Assembly (NCBI GenBank): GCA_964572225.1
Contig: CAZNFR010000020.1
Span: 1-50,807, forward strand
Length of the DNA stretch: 50,807 nucleotides
From: CAZNFR01 sp964572225
Lineage (GTDB): Bacteria; Bacteroidota; Bacteroidia; Bacteroidales; GCA-2748055
Direction: 5' to 3'
The notes beneath the pieces are model-generated. The model searched no databases. It was not told the origin of the DNA and saw only the letters and a program-made list of their open reading frames with translations. A program made the position numbers and the translations under genes. Below, piece after piece: positions 42,510 through 50,807 of the stretch (within the stretch, counting starts at the first letter, position 1; the number at the start of each line of letters is the position of its first letter).

Positions 42510-45455
42510 TTAATCAAATAATTCCTCAAGCTCTTTCTTGCTGATACTTTTCATAGGATTATTGGAATTGACAAAACTTTCGGCAAGTTTCGCTTTTCTT
42601 TCCTGTAGTCGCTGGATCTTTTCCTCAATTGTACTTTCCGAAATAAACCGGTATACAAAGACATTTTTATCCTGGCCTATCCGGTGAGCCCTGTTAATTG
42701 CCTGTTCCTCCGAAGCAGGGTTCCACCAGGGATCGACAATGAATACATAATCGGCTGCGGTAAGATTTAACCCCACCCCACCAGCCTTGAGTGAGATCAG
42801 AAATACCCGGCAATCCGGATTCTGCTGAAAGGCCTCCACAATGAATTCCCGGTGGGTCGACTGCCCCGTGAGCATGGTATATTCAACCTCCGATGCAGCC
42901 AGTTTATCCCTGATTAATTCCAGGTTCTTAACAAAGGAAGAGAAAATAAGTACTTTGTGATTTTCACTTAATACGTTTTCTATATTTCTGAATAACTCAT
43001 TGAATTTACCCGATTCCTCACGGTAATTTTCATCCACCAGCTTTGGGTGATTGGATATTTGCCTTAAGCGGGTCAACCCCTGAAGCACTACAATCGATGA
43101 CTTTTCTATCCCTTTCGTTTCAATCTGATCGAAAATTGAATTGCGGATACTGGATTTTTCTTCTTCATAAAACTTTTTCTGTTCATCCGTCATACTGCAG
43201 TAGATTATCTGATCAGAAACCTCTGGTAATTCCCTTGCAACTTCGTTTTTCGTTCTCCTAAGGATGAAAGGATTGATCAGTTTTTTTAGATTTTCTTCCT
43301 TCCCTTTATCCTGCTTTTTTTCAATGGGACTTACATATTCCCTCCTGAAAAAATTCAGAGATCCCAGTAAACCATTATTGACAAAATTCATCTGGGACCA
43401 AAGATCGGTAAGGGAGTTCTCTATCGGAGTTCCGGTCAGTGCAAGACGAAAATCACTGTTTAGCATCTGCATGGCTTTGTAAACCTTGGATGAAGGATTC
43501 TTTATCACCTGACTTTCATCCAGGATAATATACAGAAAGTGGAATCCGCTAAAAAACTCAATATCCTGTCGTATAGTGTGGTAGCTGGATATTATTACAT
43601 CAAATTTGCGAATTTCAGCCGGATCTTTTAATCTCTGATTCCCAATATGGGAATAAACCTTCAGAGAAGGTGCAAATCGTTTAAACTCGTTTACCCAGTT
43701 GTAAACCAGGGAGGCGGGTACCACAACAAGGTTGTTTCTTACTTTTTGTACAGGACTGCTGAACAGGTCGGGAAGGAGGGAAGGCCCCTCCGGTTCTGCA
43801 TGTTCCTCTTCTTCATAAATTTCTTTGTTTTTCAGGATAAGGGTAATGGCCTGAAGGGTTTTTCCAAGACCCATATCATCGGCCAGACACCCGCCGAGTC
43901 GGTTCTGCTGAAGGTACCATAACCAGGTAAAGCCCTCCTGTTGGTAGGGTCTTAGGATTGCATTCAATCGTAAAGGCAAATGCGCCGGGGGCAGATCTTC
44001 CTTTCGGTCGAGTTTTCCCAGTTCCCGAAACTGCTTTTTTTTATCGCTGGTTTGCGCCTGTTCAAGAATTTGAAAATGTTGCTTGTGTATTCTCAAAAGA
44101 TGCTTTTCCTTTTTTGCAAACTTGAACAGATCGTGATAGCGGCTGAACCATTCTGACGGGATCACGAAAGTCAGTCCGCATTTCAGCCTAAACTCGGGAA
44201 TATTCTCCAAAATATTCTTCCTGAGATCTGCAAACTGGATCACTTCATCCTCCAATTGAATTGAAGCGTGAATATCGAACCAATCCTCCTTCAGGGAAGA
44301 CTGAAAAAAAAGTTCGCTTTTTCCGATATAATATTCCTGTTTTCCGGTTTTTTGTATGATTTTTAAACCCGATTCCGATATCTCATCCGCATTATTATTT
44401 AGCCAGGTGATGAGGTTAAACAACTGTTCATCAGTGGTTTTATCCCTTCCCTCCTTGAGAAAGAAATTTGCATTATCAAAACTTACAAGTCCAAGGTCAA
44501 TCAGCAGATCTTCAAAATGCTGCTCATATTCCTCATTTCTGTAGTATTTATCATAGATGAACCGGTTCTCATGTTTCCTGAAATCAACAAAAACCCGGAG
44601 CTCACTATTCGCAAGGATGGTTTTGTTTCCATATTGGAACTGAAGGATCAATACCGGTCGTGAACCAATATCAAACTCGAGCGACAGGAACGCGCTTTTT
44701 TCCGGCTCAGGGCAATTAATGTCAAACCCAGAGGCTTTTACATCGTAGAGAGAAACGATATTTTTGACGAAACTTTTAAAATACCGGAACTCCGTATTTG
44801 GAGGGATCAGTATATGATCACGGGCAAAAAAGGGATTGATCTTTTTCCCTTCAATTTCAGGAATGAAATAGATTGTATGATTCAGTCTGATTACCCCGGG
44901 CATATCACAGACAACCTCGCCATACTGATCTTTTAGCTTTATTTCCCGGTTATTATTATGCAGAATGAGCCGATAACGTGAACCCTGATCTTCCCGATGA
45001 AATTCAAATACCGGTTTCAATTCATAGGGATGAATTCTTAAAAAATCTTCCTCATAAATGTTTGATCTGGATTTTTCTCTCTGGTAAATTTTTATGCTTG
45101 TGTTCTGAATGATCTTCAGAACCTTGTAAATCCGTTTTTCAATGAAGGGCCGGATAAACTTAAGGATCTTTTCTTCAGAGGTTTTTGCATGAAATTCCTT
45201 GATGTTTTTTTCTCTGGAGAAATACTTGAATAGGTATTGATCATTATACTCATCAATGGTTTTCACAATTTCCTTTTCCGTGTGTGACAAGGAAAGGTAT
45301 TCTTTGTCAGTTTCAGAGGGAAAGATGGTCTGATCGGGTGTAAAGAACACCTTTCCTTCCTCCTTCACCAGAAAGACCGGAAGCAGAATCAGTCCCCATA
45401 ACCTGTGCTCACTTAATCCGACAGCAAAAAATTTTTTGGTCGTTTTCGATTCCAT
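42510..45455 (-). CDS. SNF2-family helicase-like ATPase
   Basis: 981 residues. The C-terminal half has the Swi2/Snf2 motifs: DDMGLGKTLQAI (I), LVVVPASLVYNW (Ia), DESQ (II, in place of DEAH/DEGH), LTGTPIEN (III), SLKAGGVGLNLTAADYVF (V) and INRAHRIGQ (VI). The first 480 residues are a poorly conserved SWIM-less N-domain typical of Bacteroidota members. It translocates on DNA with ATP; a chromatin-like or repair role is likely but unproven. It is followed at 16 bases by TauE. Confidence 0.93.
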   Translation of the reverse strand: MESKTTKKFFAVGLSEHRLWGLILLPVFLVKEEGKVFFTPDQTIFPSETDKEYLSLSHTEKEIVKTIDEYNDQYLFKYFSREKNIKEFHAKTSEEKILKFIRPFIEKRIYKVLKIIQNTSIKIYQREKSRSNIYEEDFLRIHPYELKPVFEFHREDQGSRYRLILHNNNREIKLKDQYGEVVCDMPGVIRLNHTIYFIPEIEGKKINPFFARDHILIPPNTEFRYFKSFVKNIVSLYDVKASGFDINCPEPEKSAFLSLEFDIGSRPVLILQFQYGNKTILANSELRVFVDFRKHENRFIYDKYYRNEEYEQHFEDLLIDLGLVSFDNANFFLKEGRDKTTDEQLFNLITWLNNNADEISESGLKIIQKTGKQEYYIGKSELFFQSSLKEDWFDIHASIQLEDEVIQFADLRKNILENIPEFRLKCGLTFVIPSEWFSRYHDLFKFAKKEKHLLRIHKQHFQILEQAQTSDKKKQFRELGKLDRKEDLPPAHLPLRLNAILRPYQQEGFTWLWYLQQNRLGGCLADDMGLGKTLQAITLILKNKEIYEEEEHAEPEGPSLLPDLFSSPVQKVRNNLVVVPASLVYNWVNEFKRFAPSLKVYSHIGNQRLKDPAEIRKFDVIISSYHTIRQDIEFFSGFHFLYIILDESQVIKNPSSKVYKAMQMLNSDFRLALTGTPIENSLTDLWSQMNFVNNGLLGSLNFFRREYVSPIEKKQDKGKEENLKKLINPFILRRTKNEVARELPEVSDQIIYCSMTDEQKKFYEEEKSSIRNSIFDQIETKGIEKSSIVVLQGLTRLRQISNHPKLVDENYREESGKFNELFRNIENVLSENHKVLIFSSFVKNLELIRDKLAASEVEYTMLTGQSTHREFIVEAFQQNPDCRVFLISLKAGGVGLNLTAADYVFIVDPWWNPASEEQAINRAHRIGQDKNVFVYRFISESTIEEKIQRLQERKAKLAESFVNSNNPMKSISKKELEELFD

Positions 45456-45559
45456 ACAGAGATTAAAACGGGAAATATACTTATTGTTGAGTAATATTCA
45501 GGTTAGGAAATCTTTAAATATTTACACCGAAAAAGATTTGGCGGGCCAGCCCGGGATCA

Positions 45560-46222
45560 TTAAAGATAGGGTTTTTCCCAGCGGTTTTCGAATGCTTTGT
45601 TTTTCTTAAGCTGCATATCCCAGTAATAATTCGACATACCCAGAAGGTTCATCAATCTGTACGCCCCCAGGGTAAATGGGGACAGGTGAACGGGTTTAGC
45701 AAGTTTCTCAATCAGCTTCCTGTCAAATTCCTCCCTGAGTGCAAACTTGTATCCCAGATTTTCGAATTTCTTAAGAACGCTCCTTTTCATCCAGTGGGGC
45801 TTGATCTGTATCCCTTCAATGCCTCCTTTAATAATGGTGCCCAGGTATTGAGCTTCAAAATATCCCGTTATCTTTTTCAGATACCGCGCTACAAAAAAGG
45901 AATGATAGGATTCCGGAAAACCGGATTGAACCACATAACCCAGTTTTAGACCGGGATTCACCCTTTTATAAGGTTCCAGCAATTCAAAGTACTCTTTTAC
46001 TATTCCGGGCATAGCATCGGTGTAAAGCGGAAAAGCCACAATAATTGCTTCTGAATGGAGGAAGTTTTTCTGAAGTGAAGGTTCGTCATATTTTTTATTC
46101 AGGTAGAAAATCTCATATTGATTCCCTTCCTTTTTCATGAAACCCTTCAGGAAAGCATCCATTAAAATCGCAGTGTTGCTTCTTTTTCCTCTAGGGGAAC
46201 CGTTAATAACTGTCAATCTCAT
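45560..46222 (-). CDS. NAD(P)H-dependent FMN reductase-like flavoprotein
   Basis: 220 residues with a flavodoxin fold: TVINGSPRGKRSNTAIL (FMN phosphate loop, residues 4-20) and FPLYTDAMPGIVKEYFE in the flavin-binding region. A basic C-terminal extension is unusual in length. It overlaps the end of the neighbouring iron-sulfur flavoprotein-like gene by 20 bases, so both are cotranscribed. The redox partner and substrate are unknown. Confidence 0.83.
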   Translation of the reverse strand: MRLTVINGSPRGKRSNTAILMDAFLKGFMKKEGNQYEIFYLNKKYDEPSLQKNFLHSEAIIVAFPLYTDAMPGIVKEYFELLEPYKRVNPGLKLGYVVQSGFPESYHSFFVARYLKKITGYFEAQYLGTIIKGGIEGIQIKPHWMKRSVLKKFENLGYKFALREEFDRKLIEKLAKPVHLSPFTLGAYRLMNLLGMSNYYWDMQLKKNKAFENRWEKPYL

Positions 46223-46751
46223 TGATAACCTCTAAAACCTGTTTTTTTATGGAAAAGTTGAAAGCAAGATCGGTTTTAAAATTCAGCGCAAACCGCCGGA
46301 ATATACTTTCGGTGATCTGTAAATACTCATCGTCTTTTTCTATATCCTGGTAAATGAGCCCGATGAGTGGATACTTTTCATATCTTGACTTATGATGGCA
46401 TTCATTGTTTACCAGGGTTATGTAGGGATGCAAAAGAGGAATAAGTTTATCCATGGTTTTCTTCATTATTGCTGAAATGAATCCCATTATCAAAGGTGAA
46501 GCAAATATGACCATTTCAGATTGAATATATTTCATTCGTATGCTGTCCGTATCATCAGAGACTGAACATCTTCCCGGGGTTTTTACCCAACAGTTCCAGC
46601 AGCCGCTGCATGAGATGATCCGTTTATCCCTCAGCATTACGATCTCAACCTCATTGCGATCCCGTTGCAATGTTTTGGAAAGTCCGGTTAGATAATGGTC
46701 AAAATCCTCATTTTCTTGATCCGGATTCCCGTTCAATATCAATATTTTCAT
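46203..46751 (-). CDS. Iron-sulfur flavoprotein-like FMN reductase
   Basis: 182 residues with a flavodoxin-like LILNGNPDQENEDFD start. A compact cysteine motif C-x2-C-x2-C-x7-C (Cys48, Cys51, Cys54, Cys62) equals the Isf iron-sulfur flavoprotein pattern for a [4Fe-4S] cluster next to FMN. Isf proteins reduce O2 or H2O2 or pass electrons. Many close relatives are annotated only as NADPH-dependent FMN reductases, so cluster binding is inferred. It is coupled by a 20-base overlap to the next flavoprotein gene. Confidence 0.8.
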   Translation of the reverse strand: MKILILNGNPDQENEDFDHYLTGLSKTLQRDRNEVEIVMLRDKRIISCSGCWNCWVKTPGRCSVSDDTDSIRMKYIQSEMVIFASPLIMGFISAIMKKTMDKLIPLLHPYITLVNNECHHKSRYEKYPLIGLIYQDIEKDDEYLQITESIFRRFALNFKTDLAFNFSIKKQVLEVINEIDSY

Positions 46752-46857
46752 TTGTGTAATCTCCCTTTGGCCCGAAAGTCCGATTATTTTTCAAAAAGAC
46801 GAAACCTTCAGGGATACCTTTTCCTTTGTACGGGGAAAACGTTTTTCAGTTATCATT

Positions 46858-48567
46858 TTAATATCCCGCAGCCTGTCCGTCTTTCCTTGATTCCGATGCT
46901 CCGTAATAAACCTGTTTTTCCGGATCATAAAGAATTGCCTGATATCCGCCGTAACCTCCATGACTAAAAGAAATATCGTGTCCTTTTTGCATTAACTCCC
47001 GGATAACTTCATATTGAAAACCGGATTCAAGAAAAAGCGTACCTCCGTCTCTCATCTTTTCCCCCGTGGGCTGGGAGGAATAGCCATGTCTCATTCTTGG
47101 GGCATCCCCGGCTTCCTGCAATCCCATACCAAAATCGATGAGGTTCACCAAAATCTGTACATGACCCTGGGGTTGCATGGAGCCACCCATTACCCCGAAA
47201 CTGAGCCAGGGTTTTCCATCTTTGGTGACAAAGGCCGGAATTATGGTATGGAAAGGCCTTTTTCCGGGCTCGTAAACATTAAAATGGCCTTTTTCCAGGC
47301 TAAACAATTCCCCTCGGTCCTGAAGCACAAATCCGAGTCCGGTAGGGGTCATCCCACTACCCATACCCCGATAGTTACTTTGTATAAGACTAACCATATT
47401 TCCATGTCGATCGGCCACGCTCATATAAATGGTTTCTCCCGCAGTAATCTCTCCTGCAGGATATTCCCTTGCAGAGCGATCCGGATTAATCAGGGCATTT
47501 CTCTTTTTGGCATATTCCTTCGAGATAAGCTCACCAACAGGTATGTCATTAAATGCCGGGTCCGAATAATATTTCGCCCTGTCTTCGAAAGCCAGTTTTT
47601 TAGCCTCTGTAAAGAGGTGCATGTATTCGGCAGATCCGAAGCCCATGGAACTGACATCATAAAGCTCAAGAATATTGAGCATCTGCAACGCGGCTATCCC
47701 CTGCCCGTTTGGGGGAAGCTCCCAAACATCGTAACCCCGGTAGTTCGTACTCACCGGCTCCACCCATTCGGAAGTATGACTGCTTAGGTCTTCAAAGGAC
47801 AAAAATCCGCCCTGCTCTTCCATATAAGCATCAATTACCCTGGCTATGGAACCACGGTAAAATTCATCCCTTCCCTTTTTGGCAATTAATTCCAGGGTAT
47901 TGGCCAGATCCGGGTTTTTAAAGATCTCTCCTTTTAAAGGGGTCCTTCCCCCCGGCATGAATGTTTCTCTAAATCCTGGAAAATCTTTGAGTACCCTGGC
48001 ATTTCTTTCCATGTAATAGGCAATAAGTTCGCTTACCGGAAATCCTTTTCGTGCATACTCAATCGAAGGTTGCAGAATTTCATTCATCTCCAGACTTCCA
48101 AACCGTTCATGCATTTCAAACCATCCATCCACACATCCGGGTACCGAAACCGGCAAGGGTCCGGTAGCCGGGATGCTTTTGTAGTTATTATCAAGAAAAT
48201 AGTCAAGACTCAAGGATTTTGGGGACCTTCCACTGGCATTCAACCCATAAAGTTTTTGTGTTTCAGCATCCCAGATGATGGCAAAAAGGTCTCCTCCAAT
48301 TCCGTTCCCGGTGGGTTCCACCAGTCCCAACATGGCATTTCCCGCAATGGCTGCATCCACGGCAGTACCTCCCTTTTTAAGTATGTCAAGCGAAACCTGT
48401 GTTGCCAGGGGATGGCTGGTGGCAACCATTCCCTCTTGGGCAATAACCTCTGAACGGGTGGCGTAATTCACACCGGTAAGCCTGTCCTGCCCGAAGACAA
48501 CGAAGGGAAGAAGTAATAACAGACTCCCAAACACCGTTTTTCTGATCATATTCACATTTTTTAACAT
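46858..48567 (-). CDS. ggt: Gamma-glutamyltransferase family Ntn-hydrolase
   Basis: 569 residues. A signal peptide (about 8-26, ending VVFGQ) marks export. The proenzyme signature EGMVATSHPLATQVSLDIL and GNGIGGDLF are in the large subunit. The self-cleaving threonine is in ETIYMSVADRHGN, starting the small subunit. GGT transfers or hydrolyses gamma-glutamyl groups of glutathione in the periplasm. An in-frame ATG at 48549 could also be the start and gives a shorter signal peptide. It is followed by 106 bases before the flavoprotein operon. Confidence 0.92.
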   Translation of the reverse strand: MLKNVNMIRKTVFGSLLLLLPFVVFGQDRLTGVNYATRSEVIAQEGMVATSHPLATQVSLDILKKGGTAVDAAIAGNAMLGLVEPTGNGIGGDLFAIIWDAETQKLYGLNASGRSPKSLSLDYFLDNNYKSIPATGPLPVSVPGCVDGWFEMHERFGSLEMNEILQPSIEYARKGFPVSELIAYYMERNARVLKDFPGFRETFMPGGRTPLKGEIFKNPDLANTLELIAKKGRDEFYRGSIARVIDAYMEEQGGFLSFEDLSSHTSEWVEPVSTNYRGYDVWELPPNGQGIAALQMLNILELYDVSSMGFGSAEYMHLFTEAKKLAFEDRAKYYSDPAFNDIPVGELISKEYAKKRNALINPDRSAREYPAGEITAGETIYMSVADRHGNMVSLIQSNYRGMGSGMTPTGLGFVLQDRGELFSLEKGHFNVYEPGKRPFHTIIPAFVTKDGKPWLSFGVMGGSMQPQGHVQILVNLIDFGMGLQEAGDAPRMRHGYSSQPTGEKMRDGGTLFLESGFQYEVIRELMQKGHDISFSHGGYGGYQAILYDPEKQVYYGASESRKDGQAAGY

Positions 48568-48670
48568 TGCAAAATTGTTTATTGTGTAAGAATGGTTTTT
48601 CTTGCCGGATAAGAAAGAACGGGTAAGTATTGATAATCAGTTTTATTGTTCAATATATCCAATATCCCGT

Positions 48671-50807
48671 ATGCTAAAAAATTATATCCTCATTGCCCTA
48701 AGAAACCTGCGCAGGGACTTTTTGTACAATATAATAAACATTGTCGGTTTAACCATAGGGATCGCCTCCTCGGTTTTATTACTCATGTACGTAATCGACG
48801 ATCTCAGCTTTGATCGGTTTCATGAGAACCATCCGAACATCTACAGGATTGGTTCAAGGATTTCCGAACCCGATGATTCCTTCAACTGGAGTGTATGTCC
48901 TTATCCCATGGCTCCTCAGTAAAAAGAGGATTTTCCCCAGGTAAAAGAGTTTCTCCGGCTAACGCAGTCGGGCCGCACCTGGTATAAATACGGTGATATT
49001 CAGTTTAATGAAGATGAAATATATTATGCTGACAGTACTGTCTTCAAGGTCTTTACTCTTCCAATACTGGCTGGCGACCCGGAGACTGCGCTTACGGTAC
49101 CAAATACCATGGTAATCACAGAAACCATGGCAAATAAATACTTTGGAAGTGAAGATCCTCTCGGAAAAGTGATTGAAAGGGAGGGGGAAAGGTCGTATGA
49201 AATTACAGGGGTTATCAGTGATGTACCTTTTAACTCCCATATTCGATTTGATGCTCTGCTTTCGGGCAGTTCATTACCCGAGGATTTTGGCAGCCGGGGT
49301 ATTTATGGTGTCTAAACCTATGTGCTCTTGCAGGAGAGTTTTTCCGGAGAGCAGTTTGATCAGTTGCTTCCTTCCATATTCAGGAATTATCAGGCTGAGA
49401 TTTTTGAGTCCATGGGTATCAACATTGAATATGAAGCCATGCCGGTTACCAGAATCCATCTGCATTCTGATTATGAAGGTGAGCCGGGTCCCATAGGAAA
49501 TATGTCCTTCATTTATATATTTCTTGCTGTCATTTTGTTAATGCTGATAATCGTCAGTATCAATTATATGAACCTGTCGGTGGCAAGGTCAGTAAGGAGG
49601 GCACGTGAGGTTGGGATCCGGAAAGTAATGGGCTCAGGAAAACGAAATCTGGTGGTCCAGTTTTTATCCGAATCCATCAGTCATGCGGCCTTTGCCATGA
49701 TCCTTAGCGTAATAGTGGTATACCTTACCCTTCCCCTTTTCAACCGGATATCAGGCAAGGAACTGGATCCCGAATTTGTCTTCTCCCCGCTGGTGCTGGG
49801 AGGTCTCATGCTTATGAGCATTTTTATCGGGATTACAGGTGGAAGCTACCCTGCTTTCTACCTTTCCGCTTTTAATCCCGTTAACGTCTTAAAAATCAAA
49901 ATCAACTCGGGGAAAGGAACCCAGTCATTGCGAAAAGTGCTTGTTGTCTTTCAGTTTACGGTCTCCACCTTTATGATCCTGAGCACCTGGATCGTTTATG
50001 ATCAGTTGAATTACCTTAAGAATACCGATGCAGGCTTTGAAAAGGAAGATGTAATCTGGTTAAGACTTTCAAACCAGGAGATGATAAATAAGTCGGAAGT
50101 ATTCAAGGAAAAACTTCTGCAGAGTCCGGCCATTAAAGTAGCCGGCACTTCATCGACTCAACTGGGGTATGATTCCCCCAAAGTTATTTTTGAGGCAGAA
50201 ACCTCCGAGGGTATGCAGGAGAGAGGGATAAACTTTTTTACAGTCGACCATGATTTTCTGGAGACTGCCGGAATACAGATACTGGAAGGGAGAGGCTTTT
50301 CCAAAGATAATCTCTCGGATACCACCAGGGGTGTACTGGTAAACCAGGTTCTGGCAGACCGACTGAAATGGGACCAACCCATTGATAAAAAGGTCATAAC
50401 CTTTAACGATACAATTCCTGCAAGGGTAGTGGGACTTTTCCGGAATTTTCATCAGACAGGGATGTATAATCCCCTCGAATCCCTGATGTTGATTTACCGG
50501 GTCAATAACAGCAATGTATACGTTAAAGCCCGTCCTGGTCAGGCTTCCAATGCCCTGGCCTATATTGAGAACGTGTGGAATGAGCTTTTTCCTTCCAATC
50601 CTTTTGAATATATGTATCTGGATGAACAGTTCAACCGGCAATTTGAAGCCGATGAAATGAGAGGACGGATTTTTACTTTTTTCAGTGTTCTGACCATTTT
50701 GATTGCCTGTCTGGGACTATTCAGCCTTGCCGCGTATACCGTTGAACAAAGGTCAAGAGAGATTGGAATAAGGAAAGTAATGGGTGCTACCGCCGGCCGG
50801 ATTGTAA
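48671..50807 (+). pseudogene. FtsX/MacB-type ABC permease interrupted by two in-frame stops
   Basis: The frame from the ATG at 48671 (MLKNYILIALRNLRRDF, VGLTIGIASS) continues to the window end, over 700 codons without a frameshift. It keeps the MacB-like periplasmic domain, FtsX helices and the family repeats VGIRKVMGSG and IGIRKVMGAT. Two TAA codons interrupt it at 48920-48922 (where a leucine is expected) and 49313-49315 (where tyrosine is expected in YGVYTYVLL). Both are one base from a sense codon. Such permeases work with LolCDE- or MacB-like ATPases in export or resistance. It could be a recent pseudogene, or the stops may be sequence errors. Its true 3' end is outside the window. Confidence 0.88.

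Noticed and set aside
42510..45455. SNF2 ATPase as part of a defence island
   Set aside because: Neighbours are a TauE permease and flavoproteins; no nuclease, methylase or other defence gene is adjacent.
47014..47787. 257-codon plus-strand frame inside ggt
   Set aside because: Antisense to the conserved gamma-glutamyltransferase sequence; composition is not protein-like and there is no promoter or start support.
48920..49315. Stop-codon recoding (TAA read as sense) in the permease
   Set aside because: Many certain genes here, for example plsX, mazG and the TonB receptor, end in TAA, so general reassignment is excluded; no recoding signal was seen next to the stops.
1..50807. tRNA, rRNA, CRISPR, insertion sequence or prophage
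   Set aside because: No T-loop/anticodon patterns, direct repeat arrays, transposase or integrase motifs were found on reading; a covariance-model search could still find divergent RNAs.

Overview
The window looks like a chromosomal segment of a Bacteroidota bacterium. Support: Bacteroidota-type gene orders (yceD-rpmF-plsX-fabH, DUF4271-hemD-rnpA, alpha-2-macroglobulin next to pbpC), a SusC/TonB-type receptor, an AtpB with a periplasmic N-terminal extension, and promoters of the Bacteroidota form TTTG-N19-TAnnTTTG with short leaders and few Shine-Dalgarno sites. I cannot name genus or species. The mix of [FeFe]-hydrogenase, c-type cytochromes, an L-2-hydroxyglutarate oxidase and carotenoid genes suggests a facultative, possibly sediment or aquatic, lifestyle (inference).

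Layout. 1-4901 (minus): ribosome and lipid operon yceD-rpmF-plsX-fabH, then bactofilin, atpZ, a small membrane protein and atpB, which runs off the left edge. 5015-5389: a lone receiver domain, then a gene-free 411 bp gap with a strong hairpin. 5801-9674: class IV aminotransferase, lhgO, rsgA, xth. 9676-13552: a beta-barrel-like protein, a tRNA-editing protein, and a lipoprotein cytochrome c next to a sorbosone/PQQ-type dehydrogenase. 13670-17243: hydCBA, an NADH-linked [FeFe]-hydrogenase with its own terminator and, upstream, two Rex-like operators. 17540-18923: folA, DUF2784 and DUF1232 proteins. 19071-22960: Tat-exported TIM-barrel isomerase-like protein, and facing it a Tat-lipoprotein Gfo/Idh oxidoreductase behind a tetraheme cytochrome fused to a SUMF1 domain. 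23128-31096: pbpC plus a giant alpha-2-macroglobulin lipoprotein. 31197-33174: DUF4271-hemD-rnpA. 33324-35759: TonB receptor. 35756-38117: cruF-dtd-mazG-deoC operon. 38235-41744: crtI-crtB-crtZ-crtYcd carotenoid operon. 41754-46751: TauE/SafE permease, SNF2 ATPase, two flavoproteins. 46858-48567: gamma-glutamyltransferase. 48671-end: an FtsX/MacB-type permease broken by two in-frame TAA codons.

How parts fit together. HydC, HydB and HydA form a compact NADH:H+ oxidoreductase; the two TTGTTA/TAACAA-type dyads suggest NADH/NAD+ sensing by Rex. The crt operon should make a hydroxylated cyclic carotenoid, with CruF, divergently transcribed, possibly adding a further hydroxyl. The tetraheme-SUMF1 protein and its Tat-exported Gfo/Idh partner look like a periplasmic redox unit of uncertain substrate and are the most unusual gene pairing here.

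No tRNA, rRNA, CRISPR array, insertion sequence, integrase or phage gene was recognised. All coordinates and motifs come from reading the sequence; family names come from recognition of motifs and were not searched against any database.
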